Below, piece after piece: positions 8,743-18,202 of a stretch of 64,000 nt of DNA. This stretch comes from CAZBRS01 sp964494475. Lineage in GTDB: Bacteria > Myxococcota_A > UBA9042 > CAZBRS01. Location of the stretch: assembly GCA_964494475.1 (NCBI GenBank), contig CAZBRS010000034.1, forward strand, positions 1 through 64,000. The letters are read 5' to 3'. Position numbers and translations under genes: made by a program. The notes beneath the pieces are model-generated. The model was given only the letters and a program-made list of their open reading frames with translations. It made no database searches and was not told the origin of the DNA. Position 1 is the stretch's first letter. Every line of letters starts with the position of its first letter.

Positions 8743-9178
8743 GGCCGGACAGAGCGAACGCCAGCCCCAGCAGCGTGGCCAGGAACCCGCCGATCAGCAT
8801 GACGACGGGCCAGGAGAGCGGCTCGACGAACAGCACGGCGCTGTCCGGGTGGGCAGGATCGTAGTGTACCAGGACCTGATCCGGCAGGCTGTCGACCACG
8901 GCGTGTGCTTTTGCCTCGACGTAGACGGGCACGGAGGTGCGCAGCGCGTGGCCTTCGTAGCTTCGGCCCGCGACCTCGTAGAGGTAGGTGACGCGCGGCT
9001 CGTAGGCGGTCCAGGGCTCCGAGCTCCGTCGGCTCTCCACGACCGACCGCGCGACCACCCGGCCGTCCACTACGGGCCAGGCGCGCGTGCGCCAAGCCCG
9101 CACGAGATTGGTGATGCCCCCGGCCACCAGCGCGATCCCGATCAAGGTAAGGATGATGGCAGGCATTCTCTTCCGCAT
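8717..9178 (-). CDS. DUF3592 membrane protein
   Basis: 153 residues with an N-terminal hydrophobic helix (IILTLIGIALVAGGITNLV) and a C-terminal one (PVVMLIGGFLATLLGLAFALSG) flanking a beta-rich domain containing VTYLYEVAGRSYEG and VLVHYDPAHPDSAVL; the last string is the DUF3592 hallmark. Function of the family is unknown. It lies 13 bases downstream of the TPR gene on the same strand and overlaps the radical SAM gene, so it could be part of the DUF4157/AAA+/TPR transcript. Confidence 0.75.
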   Translation of the reverse strand: MRKRMPAIILTLIGIALVAGGITNLVRAWRTRAWPVVDGRVVARSVVESRRSSEPWTAYEPRVTYLYEVAGRSYEGHALRTSVPVYVEAKAHAVVDSLPDQVLVHYDPAHPDSAVLFVEPLSWPVVMLIGGFLATLLGLAFALSGHALPVSEW

Positions 9179-9191
9179 TTCGTGAGGGGTG

Positions 9192-10421
9192 TCAGTCCGC
9201 GCCCAGTCCGGCCAGCCGCTCGCGGGCCAACTCGGCCAGAGGGCCCTGGTCGTCGACCAGTTCGCGTACGCGTTCGAGGTGCTCCCGCGCGTCGGTCAGC
9301 CGGCCCTCGTCAGCCAGATAGAGCGCCGCGTTGGCGAGCAGTTGGGGGCGCTCCCAGGCGAGCGCGCGGGGTACGGCGGCCAGCAGTTCGGGGATGCGTC
9401 GCCGCTGGTCCCGATCCGGCGCGTTCAGCCGCAGGTGAATCGCGTTGCAGCAGGCGTCCCAGCGTTCCCCATCGGCCTCGAGCGAGGCTTCGTAGTGGTC
9501 CAGCGCCTCGGCCTCCCGACCCGCGGCGTCGTCGAGCATGCCGGCCAGGTAGTGCCACTCGGCGCGCTCGCCGTTCTCCAACGGCGCGACGTCGAGCCTG
9601 GCCGTCACCGTGGCGCAGTCGGCCCGGCGCCCCAGGTCGAAGAGCACCCGCGCCACATGGAGCTGAACGGCCGGCCGACGCGACGCCGAGGCCTCCAGCA
9701 GGCCGGCGACGATCTCGTCGACCGCCGGCACCACCCCCAGCGCAGGAAACGTCGGTTCGAGGCGGGCCGAGAGGAGCAGCGCCATCAGGTCGAGGACGAC
9801 GGCGACGCCATCGTCATGGTGGCCCTGGCGCGTGAGCCGCGAGAGCAGGATGGCACCCACGACCCATCCGGCGTCCTTGTAGAGGTCGACCAGCTTCTCG
9901 AGCGCCTCGGGCGTCTCGGGTGCGGCTTCGTAGGCGCGCGCCAGCCAGCCGACCGCTGCCGCTCGATCGCCGCGGGTCCACCGCCCGTCGGCCAGGGCCT
10001 CCATGGCTCGCACGTGCCCCGGCTCGACCTCGAGCACCTTCAGGAGCGTGTTCTCGGCATCGCCCGGACGACCCGCGGCCAGTTCGACCTTGCCGAGCGT
10101 ATACAACCCGTCGGTGCCCGGGTCGCGATTGGCCGCGCGGCGCGCGCAGCGCTCGGCTTGCGCGGGCTCGCCCGCGTGCAGGAAGGCCACTGCGGCCACG
10201 CGCAGCGCCGTGGGGTCATCGGGGCCGAGCTCGATCGCTCGCGCAGCGTGGCTCCGGGCCTCGTCGCGGGCTCCGGTGAGCGACGCGATCAGGGCGCGCC
10301 CCGTGGCTCCAGCTATGGGGCTGTCGCTCTCGGCCGCCGCGACCCCTGCTCGGGCGTCGTCCAGCTTGCCATCGCGCACCAACAACGTGATCCGGTCAAT
10401 CCACGAAGCGTCCATGCTCAC
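9192..10421 (-). CDS. TPR-repeat protein
   Basis: 409 residues without a signal peptide, built of helical tetratricopeptide-like repeats: ARAIELGPDDPTALRVAAVAFLHAG, YTLGKVELAAGRPGDAENTLLKVLEVEPGH and LARAYEAAPETPEALEKLVDLY are the clearest, with weaker ones to the end. Probably a cytoplasmic protein-interaction scaffold. It starts 45 bases after the tandem-AAA+ gene on the same strand, so a scaffold or adaptor role for that ATPase or for the DUF4157 protein is a reasonable guess. No catalytic motif seen. Confidence 0.75.
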   Translation of the reverse strand: MSMDASWIDRITLLVRDGKLDDARAGVAAAESDSPIAGATGRALIASLTGARDEARSHAARAIELGPDDPTALRVAAVAFLHAGEPAQAERCARRAANRDPGTDGLYTLGKVELAAGRPGDAENTLLKVLEVEPGHVRAMEALADGRWTRGDRAAAVGWLARAYEAAPETPEALEKLVDLYKDAGWVVGAILLSRLTRQGHHDDGVAVVLDLMALLLSARLEPTFPALGVVPAVDEIVAGLLEASASRRPAVQLHVARVLFDLGRRADCATVTARLDVAPLENGERAEWHYLAGMLDDAAGREAEALDHYEASLEADGERWDACCNAIHLRLNAPDRDQRRRIPELLAAVPRALAWERPQLLANAALYLADEGRLTDAREHLERVRELVDDQGPLAELARERLAGLGAD

Positions 10422-10466
10422 CTGCCGGTTCTACTAGGCCCGAGAGTCGTCGTACGGCACGTCGAT

Positions 10467-12575
<2,109 letters not shown>

Positions 12576-12616
12576 GGGTCTCGGGTGCGCTTGGAGCGCG
12601 AAGTTCGAAGACTGCC

Positions 12617-13831
12617 TCACCAACTGGTCACGGCGTCATAGAAGGCCCCGGCGGAGTCGGCCACGAAGCCGGCGGCCGCCGAAGCGCCGTCGGCGATGGC
12701 CGAGCCGATCGCCTTGGCCTTCTCGATGCCGGCCTTGATGGCTTCGTAGATGGGCTCGATGTCCTTACCGGGCTCGAGCCCGAGCTTGCTGGTCTGGAAG
12801 CCCTTCTCGTCGAAGTAGATGCCGGTGAGCTTCAGGAGCTCGAGATCCATGAATTTGTAAGCGAAATCCATCATCTTGGCGAGCTTGACGCCGATCTTGC
12901 CGGTCATCCCGAGCTTAAGCCCTCCCACGAGCGTCCACCCCGAGGTCTTTTTCGTGAACTTGGCCTCGCCCGTGAGCTTCGGTGCCACGTTGGCGTAGAC
13001 TTCGGCCAGTTCGGGGGCGCCGTAGCTGAGACCGAGCGCCACCTGGCCCTCGACGCCGAGCGAAACCGACAGGTCGCCCTTCTTCTGTCCGCCGTAACCT
13101 ACCCCGCCCTTGCCGACGACCTTGACGTTGGGCTGGATCTTCCAGAACAGGCCCGGCACCGGGGTCGGTGACAGGAAAGGCGGGGTCTTCCAGATGGTGT
13201 ATTCGTAGGAGCGCTCGAAGGCCTCGGCGCTGAACGTCCAGCCCATGCCGAAGCTGTCGGCAGCGAGCGCTGGTTCGGCCTGATCGCGGGCCGCACCCAG
13301 CACGCCGGAGGCCTGGCTCCCCAGGACCGACGACGCGGGCTGCCCGGCGTTGACCGCGGCCTCGACCTTGCGCGCCTCGGCTTCGCCCGAACGATCGATG
13401 CCGTCGGCCGAGCCTCCCGACGTGGCCGGACCGCGGCTCTGTTGGACCACGTGCGTGAGTTCGTGGGCGACCAGGCCCGGCGATGGTGACGTGCTCTTGA
13501 AGGCCACGTCGGAGCCCATGGCGTAAGCGTGCGACCCGAGCGACGCGTTGGCCCCAGCGGCCGCTGCCCCCGTGTGGGCCCTCACGCCGGAGAGGTCGGC
13601 GCCGAACGAGCGCTGCATCTCGGCCCGGTGAGGCACCTCGCCCCCACCCCCCGAGAAGCCGGAGCGCGCGACGCCGGCCGCGCTCTGGGATCGGCCCGTG
13701 AGGTCGTGCGAGAGGCGGGAGGCCACGTCGCCGGAGCCCGCGAACGAGCGCGCGACGGCGCTGGGGTCGGCCTTGAGCGCCGGTCCGCGAGTCGACGTCC
13801 GGCTTGCCTTCTGCAGCGCAACTGCTGTCAT
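12617..13831 (-). CDS. DUF4157 (eCIS-core) domain protein with unknown C-terminal domain
   Basis: 404 residues. The DUF4157 domain spans about residues 70-135: MQRSFGADLSGVRAHTG, then SHAYAMGSDVAF and LVAHELTHVVQQ, whose HELTH (about 123-127) is a zincin-type HExxH. DUF4157 is widespread in proteins linked to extracellular contractile injection systems, often as the leader of a cargo or toxin. The rest (about 190-404) is glycine-rich, beta-prone sequence with repeated K/G strands and an alanine-rich amphipathic tail; I do not recognise it. Start at 13831 because the longer form collides with the divergent UbiA gene. First gene of the AAA+/TPR run. Confidence 0.8.
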   Translation of the reverse strand: MTAVALQKASRTSTRGPALKADPSAVARSFAGSGDVASRLSHDLTGRSQSAAGVARSGFSGGGGEVPHRAEMQRSFGADLSGVRAHTGAAAAGANASLGSHAYAMGSDVAFKSTSPSPGLVAHELTHVVQQSRGPATSGGSADGIDRSGEAEARKVEAAVNAGQPASSVLGSQASGVLGAARDQAEPALAADSFGMGWTFSAEAFERSYEYTIWKTPPFLSPTPVPGLFWKIQPNVKVVGKGGVGYGGQKKGDLSVSLGVEGQVALGLSYGAPELAEVYANVAPKLTGEAKFTKKTSGWTLVGGLKLGMTGKIGVKLAKMMDFAYKFMDLELLKLTGIYFDEKGFQTSKLGLEPGKDIEPIYEAIKAGIEKAKAIGSAIADGASAAAGFVADSAGAFYDAVTSW

Positions 13832-13868
13832 GGTGCCCCACTCTATGAAGTCGCCCCCCGGGTCGCTT

Positions 13869-13897
13869 ATTGACTCGGAATCAGGGCCGGTTGTCAA
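13869..13897 (-). promoter_or_regulatory. Candidate sigma-70-type promoter for the DUF4157/AAA+ run
   Basis: On the minus strand a perfect TTGACA (13897-13892) is followed after 17 bases by GTCAAT (13874-13869), 38 bases before the DUF4157 start. The -35 is consensus; the -10 is weak. Confidence 0.45.
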
Positions 13898-13918
13898 GCA
13901 GGCCCGCTGCGACCCGGG

Positions 13919-13947
13919 TTGCGCTTTCCAATCGTCGCCGGTATCGT
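13919..13947 (+). promoter_or_regulatory. Candidate promoter for the UbiA-PEGA gene
   Basis: TTGCGC and TATCGT separated by 17 bases. The predicted transcription start would fall within a few bases of the ATG at 13956, so the mRNA would be nearly leaderless. Weak evidence. Confidence 0.3.
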
Positions 13948-13955
13948 TCTCGACC

Positions 13956-15146
13956 ATGAACGAGAGCCCCCCCGCCGACCCGCGCTTTTCGCTCGTCGAG
14001 TTGATCCGTACGCTCCGGCCCCACCAGTGGTTGAAGAACGCCTTCGTGCTGGCGCCGCTGGTGTTCGCCCGGCACCTGTTCTCGGCGGCCGACCTGGGGC
14101 GCGCGCTGGCCGCCCTGGCGCTGTTCTGCCTGGTGGCGGGCTCGGTCTACATCGTGAACGACGTGCTCGATCTCGGCGAGGACCGCGCGCACCCCACCAA
14201 GCGTCATCGGCCGCTGGCGGCGGGGCGGCTGGGCGTTCGCGACGCGCTGGTCGCCATGGGCGTTCTGCTGGCGCTCGCGCTGCTCGGCATGGCGTGCCTC
14301 AGCGTGGTGGCGGGGGCGCTGACGGCGGGCTACTTCCTCTTGAACGTGGCCTATTCGCGCGTGTTGAAGAACGTGGCGTACGTCGACGTGGCCACCATCG
14401 CCGCCGGGTTCCTGATCCGAGTGCTGGTCGGCGCCCAGGTCGTCGCGGTGCCCATCACGCACTGGCTGCTGGCCTGCACCTTCCTGCTGGCGGTCTTCCT
14501 GGGCCTGGGCAAGCGCCGCCACGAGCTCGTGCTGCTGCAGTCCACGGGCGAGTCGAAGCGACGCGTGTTGACGCGCTATCGCCTGGGCGACCTCGACTTC
14601 GGGTTGTGGGCCTCGGGCGTCGTGACCGCGCTCTCGTACCTGGCGTACACGCTCGACCCCGTCACCGTGGCCAAGTTCGGCACGTGGCACCTGGTCTGGA
14701 CCACGCCGTTCATCGCCGTCGGGCTGTGGCGCTTCGGCCGGCTCATGCTCCGGCGCGACAACCCCGTGAGCCCCACCGACGCCATGCTGCACGATCCGAT
14801 CTTCCTCGCGAACCTGGCGGCGTGGGGGGCCGTGGTCGTCTTCGTCGTGTACGGGAGCGCGTCGACCCCGGTCGCCGCCGTGGCGCCTCCGCCCGCGCCC
14901 GCGCCGGCGTCCGCGCCCTCGAGCGCCGTGCTCCGCGTGCGCTCGGTGCCGTTCGGGGCTACGTTGACCCTCGACGGCGAGCGCCTGGGCACCACCCCCT
15001 TCGAGCAGACGGTGCCGGCCAGCGACCGCAAGCGGCACCTGGCCCTGCAGGCGCCCGGCTACGAAGTGCGCGAGCTCGATCTGGTCATCGACCAGGATCT
15101 CGGGCTCGGTCTGAACCTCAAGAAGCTTCCTCCGGAGACCCCGTGA
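13956..15146 (+). CDS. UbiA-family prenyltransferase (decaprenyl-phosphate phosphoribosyltransferase-like) fused to a PEGA domain
   Basis: 396 residues. Residues 1-300 are a polytopic UbiA domain: LRPHQWLKNAFVLAPLVF, then the first Asp-rich motif NDVLDLGEDRAHPTKRHRPL, the pattern of the DPPR-synthase branch that moves phosphoribose onto a polyprenyl phosphate. About residues 325-396 are a PEGA domain (VRSVPFGATLTLDGERLGTTPF) after a Pro/Ala linker. The UbiA part alone is full length for the family, so this is a true fusion in one open frame. PEGA domains are surface or periplasmic beta domains; its presence here is unusual. The DEAH helicase start overlaps the stop (GTGA). No DprE-like partner is in the window. 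Confidence 0.8.
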   Translation: MNESPPADPRFSLVELIRTLRPHQWLKNAFVLAPLVFARHLFSAADLGRALAALALFCLVAGSVYIVNDVLDLGEDRAHPTKRHRPLAAGRLGVRDALVAMGVLLALALLGMACLSVVAGALTAGYFLLNVAYSRVLKNVAYVDVATIAAGFLIRVLVGAQVVAVPITHWLLACTFLLAVFLGLGKRRHELVLLQSTGESKRRVLTRYRLGDLDFGLWASGVVTALSYLAYTLDPVTVAKFGTWHLVWTTPFIAVGLWRFGRLMLRRDNPVSPTDAMLHDPIFLANLAAWGAVVVFVVYGSASTPVAAVAPPPAPAPASAPSSAVLRVRSVPFGATLTLDGERLGTTPFEQTVPASDRKRHLALQAPGYEVRELDLVIDQDLGLGLNLKKLPPETP

Positions 15147-17611
15147 CGTCACCCGCCGACAGCCTGCCCATCTGGACCCTTCGAACCGAGCTGATCGACC
15201 TGCTCCGCACCGAGCCCGTGGTGGTTGTCGAGGGCGCCACCGGCTGCGGCAAGTCGACGCAGATCCCGCGCATGCTGCTCGAGGCCGGGGTCGCGCCGTC
15301 GGGGCGCATCGGCGTCACCCAGCCGCGGCGCATCGCCTGCCTGTCGGTCAGCAACAAGATCGCCATGGACACCGGCACCGAGGTCGGCGGGCTGGTCGGC
15401 TACAAGATGCGCTTCTCCGATGCCACGACGCGCGAGACCCGCGTCAAGGTCATGACCGACGGCATCCTCATCCAGGAGATGCAGCTCGACCGGGACCTCG
15501 ACGAGTACGACGTGCTCATGATCGACGAGGCCCACGAGCGCAGCCTGAACATCGACATCATCCTCGGCCTCGTGAAGCAGATCCTCACGCGCCGGCGCGA
15601 CCTTCGCGTGCTCATCTCGTCGGCCACCATCGATCCCGAGCGCTTCTCGCGCTACTTCGACGGCGCGCCCATCCTCACGGTGCCGCACCACCCGCACCCG
15701 GTCGTCACGCGCCACCTGCCCCTCGACGGCGCCATGATCTATGAGCTCATCGACGTGGCCGCCGACGAGGCCGCGAGCATCGTGCACTCGGGCAAGCCCG
15801 GCGACATCCTGGTGTTCGTCACGGGCGAGGGCGACATCAAGCAGTTCCTGCAGCGCCTCGAGCCCCAGGTCATCGGACTCGCCACCGTGTTGCCCCTGTA
15901 CGCGCGCCTGTCGCGCGAGGAGCAGGAGGCCGTGTTCGACCCGGTGAAGCAGGGCACCAAGGTCGTGGTGTCGACGAACATCGCCGAGACCTCGGTGACC
16001 ATCGACGGCATCGACTGGGTCATCGACACGGGGCGCGCCAAGATCAACTCGTTCAACCCCAAGACGCTGATCCAGTCTCTCGAGGAGCAGCCCATCAGCC
16101 AGGCGTCCGCCGAGCAGCGCCGCGGTCGCACCGGCCGCACGCGCCCCGGCACCTGCCTGCGCCTCTACTCCAAGGAGGCCCTGCAGCGCCGCCCGCGCTA
16201 CACCGACCCCGAGATCCTTCGCTCCGACCTGGCCGAGGTCATCCTGCGCATGCTCGATCTCGGCATCCATGACGTCGAGAACTTCGACTTCGCGACGCCC
16301 CCGGCGCGCGCGGCGATCCCCGCGACCCTCGGTCGCCTGCTGCTGCTGGGCGCCATCGACGAGGCGCGACGGCTCACGGAGCTCGGCAAGCGCATGGTGC
16401 GCTTCCCCCTCGATCCGCGGCTGGCCCGCATCGTCATGGAGTCCCTGGATCACTTCCCCTCCGTCATGCGCGAGGTGCTGGTCTGCTGCGCGTTCCTCTC
16501 GTCGCGCCAGCCCTTCCTGCTGCCCCTCGGCGAGGAAGAGCTGGCCCGCGAGGCCCACGATCGCTTCGCCGACCCCCTGGGCGACTTCGCGAGCTACGTG
16601 AAGCTGTTCGGCGCCTTCGAGACCGCGCGCGACAAGGAGTCGTTCTGCGAGCGCAACTATCTCGATCTGCGCATGCTGAACGAGCTGGGCAACGTGGTGG
16701 AGCAGCTCGAGGAGATCGTGCTGAAGATGGGCGGCGAGATCCGCTCGGGCGGGCCCCACGAGCACGTGCTGCGCTGCCTGCTGGCGGGGCTGGCCGAGAA
16801 CCTGTGCCGGCGCGGCAAGGGCCGCGAGTACGAGACGCTGAACGAGCACCAGGTGCTGATCCACCCGGGCTCGTATTTGAGGGGCACGCGCCCCGCGTTC
16901 ATGGTGGTGGGCGAGATCGTGCGCACGTCGCGCATCTTCGCGCGTTCGTGCTCGCCGGTGCACGCCGAGTGGATCGCCGACGTGTCGCCGCTGCACCGCG
17001 AGCGCTGGCTGGGGCGGCGGCACGAGCAGGTGCGCAAGGAGGGCCAGCAGCTCGTGCTGCAGCTGAAGGACGGCCCCGTGCGCCTCGTTCCGCGCGGCAA
17101 CAAGCGCGTGGTCACGGTCGATCTGCCCCTGCTCCTTCGCATCGCGCGCGAAACCCCGCGCGCCGAGGTCATCCGCCTGGGGCGCCTGCGCGTCGACGTG
17201 CGCGAGGGGGGCGTCGAGCTCTTCCGCAACGAGCCGCTGCTCGACGTGGTCGACTACGTGCGCGTCACGGGCGCCCCTCCGCCGCCCCGCAAGTCGAAGC
17301 ACCTGAACCTGCTGCTCGACCCCGTCGACGACCTGCACCTGCTCGAGCGCACCGCCTCCGAGCTCCCTCGCCTGGCCACCGCGGGGCGCAGCCACCACAA
17401 GGCCGGGGTCGTCACCCTGCTGGTGGGCGAGAACGACGTGTTCTGGCTCGACCTCGTCAGCAACCCGGTCGAGGCCGTGACCCAGAGCCTCGAGAGCCTG
17501 CGCGCGCTCAACCGCATCCTCGTGGAGGACCGCCAGGTCGACGTGCCCGCCACCCTCCGCGACGCCGAGGCGCGCCTGGCCGCGATGCTCGACGAGATGG
17601 TGGGGGGGTAG
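15143..17611 (+). CDS. DEAH-box ATP-dependent RNA helicase, HrpA-like
   Basis: 822 residues from a GTG start that overlaps the UbiA-PEGA stop by 4 bases. Motif I VEGATGCGKSTQIP, Ia QPRRIAC, II DEAH (MIDEAHERSLNIDI), III SSATIDPERF, V STNIAETSVTIDGIDWVID and VI QRRGRTGRTRPGTCLRLYS are all present, followed by the HA2 and OB-fold regions. Much shorter than E. coli HrpA (about 1300 residues) and close to HrpB length, but motif V/VI spacing resembles HrpA. Acts on RNA in the cytoplasm, probably in mRNA processing or ribosome quality control. Followed at once by a strong hairpin and a dispersed repeat. Confidence 0.9.
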   Translation: MTSPADSLPIWTLRTELIDLLRTEPVVVVEGATGCGKSTQIPRMLLEAGVAPSGRIGVTQPRRIACLSVSNKIAMDTGTEVGGLVGYKMRFSDATTRETRVKVMTDGILIQEMQLDRDLDEYDVLMIDEAHERSLNIDIILGLVKQILTRRRDLRVLISSATIDPERFSRYFDGAPILTVPHHPHPVVTRHLPLDGAMIYELIDVAADEAASIVHSGKPGDILVFVTGEGDIKQFLQRLEPQVIGLATVLPLYARLSREEQEAVFDPVKQGTKVVVSTNIAETSVTIDGIDWVIDTGRAKINSFNPKTLIQSLEEQPISQASAEQRRGRTGRTRPGTCLRLYSKEALQRRPRYTDPEILRSDLAEVILRMLDLGIHDVENFDFATPPARAAIPATLGRLLLLGAIDEARRLTELGKRMVRFPLDPRLARIVMESLDHFPSVMREVLVCCAFLSSRQPFLLPLGEEELAREAHDRFADPLGDFASYVKLFGAFETARDKESFCERNYLDLRMLNELGNVVEQLEEIVLKMGGEIRSGGPHEHVLRCLLAGLAENLCRRGKGREYETLNEHQVLIHPGSYLRGTRPAFMVVGEIVRTSRIFARSCSPVHAEWIADVSPLHRERWLGRRHEQVRKEGQQLVLQLKDGPVRLVPRGNKRVVTVDLPLLLRIARETPRAEVIRLGRLRVDVREGGVELFRNEPLLDVVDYVRVTGAPPPPRKSKHLNLLLDPVDDLHLLERTASELPRLATAGRSHHKAGVVTLLVGENDVFWLDLVSNPVEAVTQSLESLRALNRILVEDRQVDVPATLRDAEARLAAMLDEMVGG

Positions 17612-17615
17612 GCCA

Positions 17616-17647
17616 GGAGCCCGTAGCGCATAGCGCTATCGGGCTCC
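17616..17647 (+). terminator. Strong hairpin just after the helicase stop codon
   Basis: Arms 17616-17629 (GGAGCCCGTAGCGC) and 17633-17647 pair over 14 bases with one bulge around an ATA loop. It starts 4 bases after the TAG, a good position for a terminator, though no T-run follows. Its left arm matches, with one change, the inner end of the repeat element just downstream, so it may be a relic of the same repeat family. Confidence 0.5.
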
Positions 17648-17788
17648 GTCTGGGGGTCTGGGGGCCCTCCCCCAGGCAATAACCTGGGAGCCTGTCGGTC
17701 GTGTTTTCAGCGAGTTGCACCGCAGGGGTGTGAATGCCGCCACTGGAGTCTCCACGGCATTCTGGTCCAATGCGCTACAGGCTCCTAG
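17648..17788 (+). repeat. Copy A of a compound inverted-repeat element (about 141 bases)
   Basis: Aligns throughout with 44210-44349. It begins with an identical 32-base G-rich block (17648-17679) containing a CTGGGGG/CCCCCAG hairpin at 17658-17675. The core at 17684-17788 is bounded by CTGGGAGCCTGT and ACAGGCTCCTAG, terminal inverted repeats matching 11 of 12. The inner bases align with copy B with scattered substitutions and small indels. Too short to encode a transposase; size and ends suggest a MITE- or REP-like non-autonomous element. Confidence 0.8.
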
Positions 17789-17811
17789 CGGGCGCCGCCG
17801 TGGTTTCGCGC

Positions 17812-17840
17812 TTGCAAGCCCGGCCTCGCGCAGCTATACC
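17812..17840 (+). promoter_or_regulatory. Candidate sigma-70-type promoter for the small gene at 17867
   Basis: TTGCAA and TATACC separated by 17 bases, ending 26 bases before the ATG. It lies right after the repeat element. Confidence 0.45.
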
Positions 17841-17866
17841 AGAAGCCGAATCGTAGCCAGGGCCCC

Positions 17867-18199
17867 ATGCAGGTCGAGGAGTTCGGCAGGTTCCAGCTCG
17901 AGGCAGCCAAGCTCGGTCGCAGCGTGGTCTTCCAGGTCACGGTGTTCCGGCGCAAGGACCCCAAGCGCGACAAGCTCTTCGCCGAGACCCAGTGCTCCGA
18001 CCCCATGCACTACATCATCCAGTTCATCATCCGCGACGAGACCACCCTCGACGGCATCATCGGCCGCTTCCGGGTCCAGCTGCTGCACCGCGGCTTCACG
18101 CCCGTGCGGTACCGGACGCGCGCGGGCCAGCAGTGGGAGGGGTGGCAGCCCATCCAGCTGTCGGATGACGAGAAGCGCGAGATGGCGCCGGGCGCGTGA
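17867..18199 (+). CDS. Small soluble protein of unknown function
   Basis: 110 residues, no signal peptide or membrane helix, mixed charged sequence with aromatic-rich C-terminal half (FRVQLLHRGFTPVRYRTRAGQQWEGWQPIQL). I do not recognise the family. The protein reads as a compact cytoplasmic alpha/beta fold. It has its own promoter-like sequence and ends 3 bases before the stop of the convergent radical SAM gene, so it is monocistronic. Confidence 0.65.
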   Translation: MQVEEFGRFQLEAAKLGRSVVFQVTVFRRKDPKRDKLFAETQCSDPMHYIIQFIIRDETTLDGIIGRFRVQLLHRGFTPVRYRTRAGQQWEGWQPIQLSDDEKREMAPGA

Positions 18200-18202
18200 C
18201 CT

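Noticed and set aside
13698..13955. Upstream extension of the UbiA-PEGA frame
   Set aside because: It lies over the divergent DUF4157 gene and its promoter; the ATG at 13956 starts right before the UbiA domain.
15149..17398. Minus-strand open frame of 749 codons opposite the DEAH helicase
   Set aside because: Mirror frame of a strongly supported helicase; no motif, no ribosome site.
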